Assembly: GCF_001625305.1 (NCBI RefSeq)
Contig: NW_017802379.1
Location: forward strand, 516,910 to 580,909
DNA: 64,000 nt
Reading direction: 5' to 3'
Source of the DNA: Branchiostoma belcheri
Taxonomy: Eukaryota > Chordata > Leptocardii > Amphioxiformes > Branchiostomatidae
Shown: positions 1 to 8,607 of the stretch, one piece after another
Layout of the letters: the number at the start of each line of letters is the position of its first letter
Numbering within the stretch: position 1 is the first letter of the stretch
Notes under the pieces: generated by a model
Seen by the model: only the letters and a program-made list of their open reading frames with translations
The model's database searches: none
What the model was told of the DNA's origin: nothing
Translations under genes and position numbers: made by a program

Positions 1-29
1 GTCTCGGACACCCCGGTATTTGTGGACGC
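1..29 (-). CDS. possible edge-truncated exon of a minus-strand gene
   Basis: Read on the minus strand, the first bases of the window follow a pyrimidine-rich stretch ending in CCCCGAG and stay open to the edge, coding CVHKYRGVRD in one frame. It could be an internal exon of the same minus-strand gene as the candidate first exon at 1263-1358. No family is recognised, and too little is visible to test the frame. This is a weak call. Confidence 0.18.
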
Positions 30-185
30 ACTCGGGGACCAGGGCAGGTGGGAAACACAGGGAACACATACTAGTATCTTTAATGCATGCTTCATTACAT
101 GTAAGGTATACGTAATTTTGTCTGTGATCACCTTTTCTCACAAAGCGAGATACCAAATCCAGTGCAGCTCGAAAAAAAGCCTGTC

Positions 186-271
186 AATTTACCGTTAAGC
201 GTTGCCGACCGTCCTAAATTTACCATTAAGCGTTATCGGCCCTGCTGAATTTACCGTTAACCGTTGCCAGG
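186..271. repeat. short tandem repeat, three ~31-bp units
   Basis: Three imperfect direct copies of a unit beginning AATTTACCGTTAAGCGTTGCC start near 186, 217 and 248. The second has CCATT for CCGTT, and the third has AACCG for AAGCG. There is no coding capacity and no known role. Confidence 0.7.
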
Positions 272-1262
272 ACCCCCCCATGCAGACCCTCCCTTCAGAA
301 ACCTAGAAGTAGTAGAGGCTATAAAAAGTCTTCAATTATTGAATGACCTTCCAATTTTCGGAACTTGGACCCTAGCTAATTGACAAGCTCAGTGTACTGT
401 CTTTACATCATCCTTGTATTTTTAAGTAAACAAAACATCTCACAAATGTTGCTACTTTGACCACAGCAAATAATTGATTCACTGTCACCTGACTGTTGGG
501 TTCGATAGATTAAATATAGACCTGGGTCAATATTCTCAGTTTTTCAATTCCGCACAGCACGAGATGAAACAAACTAAATTGGGTCTTCAGAGATTCATGA
601 GATGTAATGTCAATGGTAGTACTATAATGATAATTACTGTTTTGAAGGCTTTTCTTGGTTTGCAGTGTATTGTGGCATTTAAATATGCCACCGTGACTTC
701 TTTGAAATTGGCTTTGGCAAATTGGCATGTGGGGACTTGGAGTTCAATATCAAAAGACTCTGATACAAAGGCAGTTGGAGGGGGTGACTGGGTGACATCC
801 TGCTTCCCTGCTGTGCTATAAAGACTGACGACTTGTTTTCCAAACATCTTTGTCTGTCCTTAAACATTATGCTAAGTTCAAAGGTCCCAGGCTTAATTGT
901 ATTGCCTTAGCTAAGCTGGACAATGATTGGGGGAGTGTGCCCATAGTATTAAGTCCACTGGGTTGGGGTGGTATATTGAACTGTAAAACTTAAGTTACAG
1001 TTTGGGCTATTAAAGGGCTACAGGGATTTAGGGGCTTGAATACAAACAGGAAGTTAATTTCTGTGTTTCAGGTGCAGTGGAGAAGTGTGTTTACAATTAG
1101 AACTTCAACTATATAACATTGTAACAACCTCCTTGAAAACTTTACATTTGTCAACTTGGGCTAAAGCAGTAGCATAATATTGTATAATCAAGGGGTCTCT
1201 CTGTTGCCTTTTAGAATGCAACAATGGGCCATAACTCGTCATAAAAACTTCCTGTTCCTCAC
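272..1262. other. no supported gene
   Basis: AT-rich sequence with only short, unconvincing open frames on both strands. If the minus-strand first exon at 1263-1358 is real, this stretch is its first intron. No repeat, tRNA or splice-bounded exon was recognised. Confidence 0.4.
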
Positions 1263-1358
1263 CTCAACGTCTCCTGAGTCCGGTTCTGTTGTGGGAATCA
1301 GAGCGGCCACACCGGCCAGTGTCTGTCGCAAAGTTGTGTTCAGAAGCTGTGCTCCCAT
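1263..1358 (-). CDS. candidate first coding exon, unknown protein
   Basis: On the minus strand an ATG in good context (CAACATGG) at 1358 opens a 32-codon frame beginning MGAQLLNTTLRQTLAG and ending in DSGDVE. It is followed directly by a consensus donor, GAG|gtgagg, at 1262. The exon is clearly more GC-rich than the surrounding sequence and ends in phase 0. The gene would run left, out of the window. I do not recognise the protein. The evidence is start context, frame and donor only. Confidence 0.4.
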
Positions 1359-2059
1359 GTTGACAATGAAGCTTTACCCAGCCGTGAAGTCTTGTCATGA
1401 CACTCTAAAAACTTAAGCAACACGAAAACTGTCTAAAATGCCGGGAAAACTAGTCACGCCAACTACACACCTACAAGCAGAACTTGACAACCTGAATAAA
1501 TCACGAGACTAGCCGCAAGCACAGCTGCGGGGTCAAAGTTTACACGGTGTGTTCCGACCCGGAAGTGGGGAACTGCAGTTTTAATATTATCGCTAGAAGT
1601 CCTCCATGTTCAAATAACTTTTTACAAGCAGATGTCTGGCTATGGTTTGCTTGTATACCTTTAATATTGTGGTGTTTTGTGTGGTTTAGGTGTTTGGCGT
1701 TTCTGTCTATATCACTACACTTGTGGATAATTCAGTAGAGAAAATGTGGACAACAGGACCTAGAGAAACGCACAATATCCTACAAACATACGTGCACAAC
1801 CGGTGACCTGATATCTGCTTGGACTCGCCTTGGAGATTGCGCAATCCGGTTAGATAAGTTTTGCGCTGACAAAATTAATGACTGTATAACCATTCAGACA
1901 ACCTAACTCGGCTACCGTGTTGTTACTGGCGGGTTTAACGTTACTATCAGCATTTTTCTTAGTTCCAAGTGATTTGTAATTTGATTTCAAATTTTTGTTT
2001 GTTATCGAAACGGGGGACAACATGACTCAATGTGATTTAATATCAGTGTGAGAACGAGC
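1359..2059. other. intergenic; possible promoter of the minus-strand gene
   Basis: This lies upstream of the candidate minus-strand first exon and of the first tRNA. It has scattered GC-richer pieces (GTTCCGACCCGGAAGTGG near 1551 contains an ETS-type CCGGAAGT core) but no TATA box I would defend. No gene is seen. Confidence 0.35.
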
Positions 2060-2156
2060 GCCCGGTTAGCTCAGTCGGTAGAGCATCAGACTTTTAAGCG
2101 TGACACGCCTGTGTGATGTGATCTGAGGGCCAGGGGTTCAAGTCCCCTATCGGGCG
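2060..2156 (+). tRNA. trnK-UUU: tRNA-Lys (anticodon UUU) with a 24-nt intron
   Basis: Cloverleaf read directly: the acceptor stem GCCCGGT pairs with ATCGGGC, followed by discriminator G at 2156. The D arm is normal and the T arm AGGGG-TTCAAGT-CCCCT is perfect. The anticodon stem TCAGA/TCTGA closes a loop CUUUUAA with anticodon TTT at 2093-2095. Between A37 (2096) and A38 (2121) sit 24 extra bases, 2097-2120, the canonical position of a tRNA intron. The spliced length is 73 nt. A TTTT run at about 2163 can end polymerase III transcription. A second gene with the same mature sequence lies at 2939-3023. Confidence 0.95.
2097..2120 (+). other. tRNA-Lys intron, 24 nt
   Basis: Inserted one base 3' of the anticodon, between positions 37 and 38. 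It starts AGCG and ends GATGTG, ends it shares with the 12-nt intron of the second copy. The extra middle bases (TGACACGCCTGT) account for the length difference. Confidence 0.85.
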
Positions 2157-2717
2157 GAAACGTTTTGTTTGCTACATGTTTTATTTGCTAACTTTGATTC
2201 CCAAGTCAAAGAAAACATTAAAACTTGTTGTATGGCGAGCTGCTGAGAGCTAACCGTAGAAATCGTTGAAGTCATACATTACTTTCGTTTATATTGATCA
2301 ATATTACATTGTATTAAAATCTGTGCTACTGTAATCCAGAAATCATATAATCATTTTGTACATTTGTGTGGTGTTTTGAGATTATTTTAAGCATTTCTTT
2401 TTAATAGCTATATCACAGTCTATTTTGCCGTACTTTCGTGACTAGGCGAGTCACTCATTGAACATGTACATTCAACGACACACAAACGCCGCAACAAACA
2501 AGCCACACCCCCACACATCTGCTTGAATATTACTTAAAAGGGTAGTTAGGTCAGATAACATTTGCATACGGGCAGACAAAGCAAACATACAACGACTTCA
2601 CGACCGTTCAAACAACCTGACTGGTTGCCCGGGAACCTTACTACATTTTTCAACAGCCTTTCCTATACCCGTGAATCAGTACAAAAAGGCGACTATTATT
2701 TTCTATGGGTACTATGG
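2157..2717. other. spacer between tRNA gene and MITE
   Basis: No coding exon or repeat recognised. It is AT-rich apart from some CpG-containing bases near 2600. Confidence 0.4.
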
Positions 2718-2893
2718 TAGCCTCTACCAGGCTTGAGGAGGCGGCTGGAAAGAGTAGAAATCGGCCAAAATAGAGAGAGATAAGCATACCAAGGGAGTTT
2801 GGCCGTTGAGAGAACAGTTCGCAGCCCCATGATCTCTCTATTTTGGCCGATTTCTACTCTTTCCAGCCGCCTCCTCAAGCCTGGTAGAGGCTA
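2718..2893. mobile_element. palindromic MITE, family A
   Basis: A 176-bp nearly perfect inverted repeat. TAGCCTCTACCAGGCTTGAG on the left is mirrored by its complement on the right, and the arms pair for about 70 bp around a ~36-bp centre. Flanks gtactatgg and gtaatatgg match 8 of 9, consistent with an 8-9 bp target-site duplication as made by hAT- or Mutator-type transposases. There is no coding capacity. The element sits between the two tRNA-Lys genes, about 45 bp upstream of the second. Related copies lie at 6085-6237 and 7465-7595. Confidence 0.88.
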
Positions 2894-2938
2894 GTAATAT
2901 GGGACAACCTGACTCATACCAACCACGTGCCTCCAGGA

Positions 2939-3023
2939 GCCCGGTTAGCTCAGTCGGTAGAGCATCAGACTTTTAAGCGAAGATGTGATCTGAGGGCCAG
3001 GGGTTCAAGTCCCCTATCGGGCG
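2939..3023 (+). tRNA. trnK-UUU: tRNA-Lys (anticodon UUU) with a 12-nt intron
   Basis: Same mature sequence as the gene at 2060-2156: acceptor GCCCGGT/ATCGGGC, discriminator G at 3023, T arm AGGGG-TTCAAGT-CCCCT, anticodon TTT at 2972-2974. The intron is 2976-2987 (AGCGAAGATGTG), again between positions 37 and 38, leaving 73 nt after splicing. A TTTT run near 3030 can serve as terminator. The pair looks like a local duplication in which the two introns then diverged in length. Confidence 0.95.
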
Positions 3024-3572
3024 GTACTCTTTTATCGGCGGCTATTTTGACCGCGACACCCCCGGACAACCGCTACGTGACGTAGATTACAAATCTGCCT
3101 CAAAATCAAGTTCATCGTGGTGGACCAAGGGACTGACCAGAGCTTGCGCAATCCTGTAATGCCGGAGATATCCGCAAGGAGGCAACCGTTTCGGTTACTA
3201 GTATGTTGGTATGAAACCTTCAAGCAGATGTTTGGAGACAAACGTGTATCTTTTTTTCTAGCTCCCCGTTTCTGTCACAAAATGCCCCCCCTAACATTTG
3301 CGGAATGAAGCATTGAAAAAGTTTAGTTGGCAGTTTGTAACAGAAATGGTATATAAGAAAACGTAATGATTTTGGTTTGCCTAGTAGGCTATTTCCAGTG
3401 CCCTATGCACCTGTTTTGTACTTACTTAACTGGTTTAGGATCAAGCACAAATGTAACTTTTTTTTGCCTCCGTCGACCCCGAAGCGCATTACTGATTCAG
3501 AGATTTACACGTTTTTTTTCCTTACTATTTGTCTGAGCTTTAACAAATGTTTAGGTTAGAGGAAATCTTGCA

Positions 3573-3640
3573 TTGTCTTGCGAGACCGACGTTTCCTGTA
3601 TTTTCTCGGGTAAGGTGCTAAGAAAATATACATCTTAAAA
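3573..3640. repeat. direct repeat, copy 1 of 2
   Basis: About 67 bp ending TAAGGTGCTAAGAAAATATA plus CATCTTAAAA. It recurs at 3746-3813 with a few substitutions (CTCGGG for CGCGGG, GACCG for TACCG). The intervening ~105 bp is unique. No coding frame is conserved. Confidence 0.8.
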
Positions 3641-3745
3641 CATTATGGGAAAGCTACTTTTATTTTGTATATGTCTGTTCATCATGTTTTGTTTTGACCT
3701 GTACTTAGCCCAGTGTATGTGGCAAAAAAGGTCGTCATTCATTCG

Positions 3746-3813
3746 TTGTCTTGTGATACCGGCGTTTCCTGTATTTTCGCGGGTAAGGTGCTAAGAAAAT
3801 ATACATCTTAAAA
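3746..3813. repeat. direct repeat, copy 2 of 2
   Basis: Second copy of the 67-bp unit at 3573-3640. After it the sequence becomes GC-rich (3814-4020), with no recognised gene. Confidence 0.8.
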
Positions 3814-4057
3814 GGCGCCCGCGCTGCTCCGGTGAAGTTTGGTCCCGCACAAGGTCCCCCCGACAAAGACCCCACACGTGCACGCAGGCTACCTTTCCCG
3901 ACCTGTCCTTTGTAAGCCGCGACCCGCCGTAACTCGAGAACGCGCGGTCGGAAGCAAAATTTGTGACCAGAAGGAATCAGCAAGGAAGTCGACCCCGGAG
4001 GTCGAGAGTCTCAGTTTCTCGGCACCTTTGAGGGGCTGTTATATAATTTAAATGGCT

Positions 4058-4277
4058 CCTATTTTTGGGGAGTAAGTTTTCCACCTACATCGGCTTCATA
4101 TAGCGACGAGATCGAAGCAGAACTTCAGGCAGAAGCTCTGAGGAAGGTGTCTGATAGACACCGAAACGTCAGCACTCTAGGTGAGATGATTGACAGTTGG
4201 TTGTGTAAATGAAAACTCCTGTATCCTATACTTTACCAACCTGGTGAAACTATTTTCGGAAGTAAGTTTTCCACCTA
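4058..4277 (+). mobile_element. direct-repeat-bounded unit with hammerhead-like core
   Basis: The segment AGTAAGTTTTCCACCTA occurs at 4071-4087 and again at 4261-4277, each preceded by TATTTTYGG, bounding a ~190-bp unit. Inside, CTGAGGA (4138-4144) is followed by a 6-bp hairpin GGTGTC/GACACC (4146-4162) and then GAAAC (4163-4167). This is the order of the conserved boxes of hammerhead ribozymes, which occur in Penelope-like elements and retrozymes. I could not find a convincing cleavage site with flanking stems, so the element type is tentative. Confidence 0.4.
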
Positions 4278-6084
4278 AAGAAAACCTGTCCAGTGCTTGT
4301 TGTGGCAAAGAAGACGAAGCTCGTCCTTGTTTGCTTGTTTATCAGAAGAAAGTGCGTGTCTGTCATTTAAAGCGATCTGCGTGCAGGTAATGGAGAAGTT
4401 GTAGACAGTTCGGGATGACTGCGGGAACGGAATGCTCGGGAAAAATCAGGGCACGAAACCTTTAGCGGATCGGGTTTATTTACGTCTAGTGTAAGCAAGG
4501 GAGATCCAGCTAAAACCTTATCTCAGTGCTAAACAATTCGGGATAAACTTCCAGTTATCTCTGGAGGCACTGGCGAGTGAAGTGGAAGAGCTGCATCAGT
4601 ACAAGAGAACAAGACAAGACAAGAACGGACAGACGACCGGTAAAGATAAACCATGCATTTTCACTTTTCTTAGCTTCTTCGAATGACGTCAGCTTCTTTC
4701 AGTCGGGCATCAAAATCGTCTTGAGATTTTTCAGCATATTATGAACTGCAAGGGAGGCAGATGCTTCTTCGGGCATCGAAAGTTTATTTCGGGATAGAAT
4801 GTTTGTTTATGCTGAAACTAGCATTTAAAGGGGAGCACGTTTCCGTTTACAGGTCTTGTGTATGTTTACAGGTGGAATGCCGCCGAAAGTGTGAAAACAA
4901 CATTTCCTCAAATGGGAACATGCAGGTTTCAGGTCTATACTAGTACTTGTCGGAGTTTCTCAGCGCATGGTTTTCATTTTCACTCGTTTCCACAGCAGTA
5001 CAGGTAAACCACCAGCAGGATTTTTATGTCAATGCCAGAGGACGTGGAGGTCAAGTTTTCGGAACGCACGCTTGCCAATATAGTTTTGCAGTGATTATTC
5101 CCACGTGGGGAAAGTGTTACGAGTCGCTGCTATTGGTGTCAAGGAGAAGACATTTTCTCTAGATCTGTAGCAGCTATATAGCGCTACGGCTGACTGTTGA
5201 TCATTTCTATGCTGAACAGTGAGTATAGTATTTCCCATATTTATAGGTTACCTGTAACGTTAGTCAACTGTAGTGAGAAACCCTGGGCGTCAGTTTAAAA
5301 CGAGAGGGATCGGATAAAATGTAAGTCGGACAGTTTTCAGTTTTTAGCTTTACGTGATAGAAGTTTGGGGCGAAAGTTTGGTAGTCGGAACTTGGACGAG
5401 AACTAATGCATTTGAAGCATGCGCAATCACTCTATACATATGTTCTCAAAGGGAGACGTTCTTAAGGGAGACGTGCTTACCCAAGTACCCGTACCATGAC
5501 CAAATCTGACAAATATTAGGAAATCCGAATATTGCAAGTCTCTGATTTCTCTCTCTAGCTGTTTGTGTCAAATGCCAACGTCAGAGCGTGTTTTGTGTGA
5601 ACCTAGACCGTGCTTCTGCCGAAAGTACGTGCTTGAGTCGGCATGCGGGGCCATGTCTCACTCAAGTGTGTGCGTCAGACTTAAAACTCACTTACTTCCG
5701 TGACGTACTCGGTAGTATGATCTCGTAACGAAACCAGCGACGCCTGTCCGGTGACTTCAAGTATCCCTTTACCGTGAATTAGTGCCATAATGATATTCAT
5801 CAATCGAACTAGAGCGGATTAAGCCTTTATCCGACTACTTGAATTAGGCAGACAAATTTTCCAGTTGTCATTTTGTGTAGAAAAAGTTCTCCTTGACATG
5901 CGGACGGGTTAAACACATGAACATGGGGAGACATTCCGGAGCCGGCCCCAGGTCAGGAGAAGGTATGACCTGTGACATGTGAGGCCCACATCCTGCAAGC
6001 CTACATTCCTGCAGTAGGGCACAACAAGGAGGGACATCGATCCTCGATCTGTGTTTGTCAACTTCCGCACTTCTTCTTACCACG
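4278..6084. other. intergenic, no supported gene
   Basis: Open frames here are short and lack splice sites or recognisable products. GC is mixed. No MITE arms, tRNA or simple repeat found by eye. Confidence 0.4.
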
Positions 6085-6237
6085 TAGCCTCTACCAGGCT
6101 TCTTGGAAAAAGTAGGAATCGGTCAAATAGACAGATGACATGCCAGGGGAGCGCAGACCAACTCCCCGGGCATGGCATACTGTCTATCTGGCCAATTTCT
6201 ACTCTTTCCAGTCGCTTCCGAAGTCTGGTAGAGGCTA
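6085..6237. mobile_element. palindromic MITE, family A
   Basis: 153 bp with the same termini as 2718-2893 (TAGCCTCTACCAG...CTGGTAGAGGCTA) and the internal AATTTCTACTCTTTCCAG block. The arms have diverged, with a new centre of inverted GCATGCCAG-type sequence. Flanks cttaccacg and cttaccaca match 8 of 9, supporting an 8-bp target-site duplication (CTTACCAC). Non-coding. Confidence 0.88.
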
Positions 6238-7464
6238 CTTACCACAGTCTGCAGATACTAGTAGTCCAAATGTGACGTACGGTTAGACATGTTAGACTTT
6301 GACTCCCAATTACTTTAAAGCAAGCTCCCTTGGTTGCGAAGGCGATTTTTTAAGTTTACAAACTGCCCTTTAGGATGTCTATAGCTAGTTGAAGGTTACA
6401 CTCTCGTGACATTTCTGGACATTGTCTTGCAAGACAGCATGTTATTGACGTTCGTTCAGTGGAACCTAGCTTAGTCTGGGTGTCATCAGACGTTGTTGTG
6501 AACGAGCGTTCAGCGAGGATGGTACCCAGACGTGAACTTGGCAGCCAGATCTTGACCAGGTGTAACACATCGTCGGAGAGTTGGCAAAGAATTATGAGTA
6601 ACTTCCACCTCTTGGAATTAAGGGTCTTAGAGAACAACTTATCTCAGTTAAGTTCTCATTTCCTCCACGTCTTGGGTTGTCCTTCAAGTGGGCAGTGATT
6701 GACAAGGAGCTGTCCTAAAACTGGCATTTGCGTGCAGTAGTAGTACGCACCGGTCCGCAGACAGGACACTCCACCTCCAAACTATTTAAATGGACGCCCT
6801 GTTTCGCCAGCCGTGGTGATCTCAGCTTTCTTTCACAGTGCTGGAATGCGTCATCACAGTAAATCTTAGAGCTACCGGTTACTTCTAGGTGCTGGGAGTG
6901 TATACCTTTTTGGCTCTTCGTCTAAACAGTTGTTTTACAATGGGGACAGGGACATGGCCAGTAAAAAGCAGATGGTGTATTTCAAGGAGACTTCACACGC
7001 TGCCAGTGGAGCTTCTCACATTTTAAACTTCTGTTTGGTCAACAACGTACAGTTTATATCAAAGGTCATAAGTTAGTATTGCGCCAGGCTTTCCTACGGA
7101 AATACAATCATCATGAGTTCAAGTGCATGAAGGCTTCACATGATACTGAGCCTCGCACCAGCGATGAAATAAAGCAAAGTTAACTACTTTCAAGCAGTAC
7201 TAGTATAAAAGTTTGTGCCAAACTCATTACCACTTCATCGGAACAGTTGTGATCTGATGTCTACTAGTATACAAAAATTGAGAATTGTTAATCACGAGCT
7301 GAGTGACTAAACAGAACAAGTGCCTCTCCAACAATGAAAGGATGTGGCCGCGACACCTTTATCTACACATTGATCAGTGATGCCTAGCGTCGCACACTGA
7401 CACATAGATCATGTTACAGCTCAAAGCCACAAGTTTAATCTTTAATACGTGTATAAAAAGGCTG
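6238..7464. other. intergenic, no supported gene
   Basis: Only short unpaired open frames. The 93-codon minus frame at 6356-6637 and its plus-strand partner lack splice sites and recognisable motifs. No repeat seen. Confidence 0.4.
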
Positions 7465-7595
7465 TAGGCTCTACCAGGTTTCAGAGGCGGCTGGAAGGAG
7501 TAGAAATGTCTCATATCTACCTATTTGGCCAATTTCTACCATTTGCAGACGTGCCCCTGAAGCCTGGTACAGGCCCTGAAGCCTGGTACAGGCTC
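7465..7595. mobile_element. degenerate MITE, family A
   Basis: A decayed copy of the family at 2718 and 6085. The left arm reads TAGGCTCTACCAGG then GGCGGCTGGAAGGAGTAGAAAT. The right arm carries GGCCAATTTCTACCATTTGC and GAAGCCTGGTACAGGC, the last ~18 bp being duplicated in tandem (7559-7576 and 7577-7593). The duplicated end is not seen in the other copies. Confidence 0.75.
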
Positions 7596-8281
7596 CGAGG
7601 ATGTATGACTAGTTGACTATTACGTAGTCTGGGGAAAATGAAGGGGCGAATCAACGTCAGATTGTATGAAAGAAGAAGGAAGCATGTATCGATTCAATTT
7701 TCGTTTATATGAAATACAGTGATTATTGAGGGAAATGTCGTTGATTTGTAATAGCTTCCTTCCTAGTGCAAGGTGTAACGTTATGATAGAAACTTTATTC
7801 GCAAAATCATGCCCGGGCCGAAGGCTAATTGCTTTTACAATCAAGAATAATACACATTGCAATACAGTAACAGGAGACAGGTAAAACACTTTCAGATGTA
7901 AATATGGGAATCGATCGTCGTTCTTTCTAATTCTTAATTTCAATCCATAGCAGTTCCTATGTCCATTTCTTTTATTTCATTCCTTTTATGGCGAGAAAGG
8001 GTTAGGGGTGTCCACAGACCAAGTTACATCCTGCACGGAATACTTGAAATAGTTTCTCTCTGCCCCCTCACGACCCGTGACTGTCTATGACGCATACCAC
8101 TGCTTTTGGGGGGGGGGTATATCTTCTTTTTCCATTTATTTCAGAGAAAAATGGAACAAAATATGAATGTTTCTTGCACATTGTATACTAGAAAGTTTCA
8201 GTTTAATACTATACGTATACTATATTATGAACATTCTTTTTACTTGTTTCAAAAAAACTTCTACTATTCATAAACACCCCT
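7596..8281. other. upstream region of smoothelin
   Basis: No exon found. It contains a G8 run at about 8107-8115 and a perfect CArG-type match, CCTTTTATGG, at 7982-7991, described separately. Confidence 0.4.
7982..7991. promoter_or_regulatory. candidate CArG box (SRF site)
   Basis: CCTTTTATGG fits CC(A/T)6GG exactly and lies 551 bp upstream of the smoothelin start codon. Vertebrate smoothelin is expressed in contractile smooth muscle, a programme driven by SRF/myocardin through CArG boxes. One match is expected by chance in a few kilobases of AT-rich DNA, so function is inferred only. Other matches in introns are CCTTAAAAGG at 25173-25182 and 49630-49639. Confidence 0.3.
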
Positions 8282-8541
8282 TCTTGTTAAATGTGATAGC
8301 CCACTGACTCACTTCCGGGATCCTTCCACACAAAACCGTTTGTTTTAGCACAGACGAAAAACCGTTTGTTTTTCCGAACGTTGGACAAACCTGTTTGCGC
8401 TGAGTTCCCCCACTAGCTACTGTTCTTACCCGGAGGGGAAACTGTCTGTGTAGAGGGTCTTTGGCATCGTCTGTGAAAGATTCGTGTCCTTTTCTGTTCT
8501 TTTATTTGTTAATTTGGCGTGAAATTTGAATTTGTGGCGCG
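8282..8541 (+). promoter_or_regulatory. likely smoothelin promoter and 5' leader
   Basis: A GC-richer stretch just upstream of the first coding exon. It carries an ETS-type site ACTTCCGG at 8311-8318 and a duplicated motif, AAAACCGTTTGTTTT, at 8332-8346 and 8357-8371. No TATA box stands out. The transcription start cannot be placed from sequence, and part of this segment should be 5' UTR. Confidence 0.4.
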
Positions 8542-8607
8542 ATGGCAACAGAGCATGGCGACCAACTCGTTCTCACCGGGAAAGACGAAGCGACGCTCAG
8601 GGAAATG
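8542..8607 (+). CDS. SMTN: smoothelin exon 1 (start)
   Basis: Codes 22 residues, MATEHGDQLVLTGKDEATL then REM. The ATG has context GCGATGG. The donor is ATG|gtaggt, phase 0. The last residues form the first half of repeat 1 (ATLREM, like ALRKLL in vertebrates), completed by LESCTDLSERKKIR at the start of exon 2. The following intron is 7.6 kb and contains the antisense Kelch gene. Confidence 0.85.
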
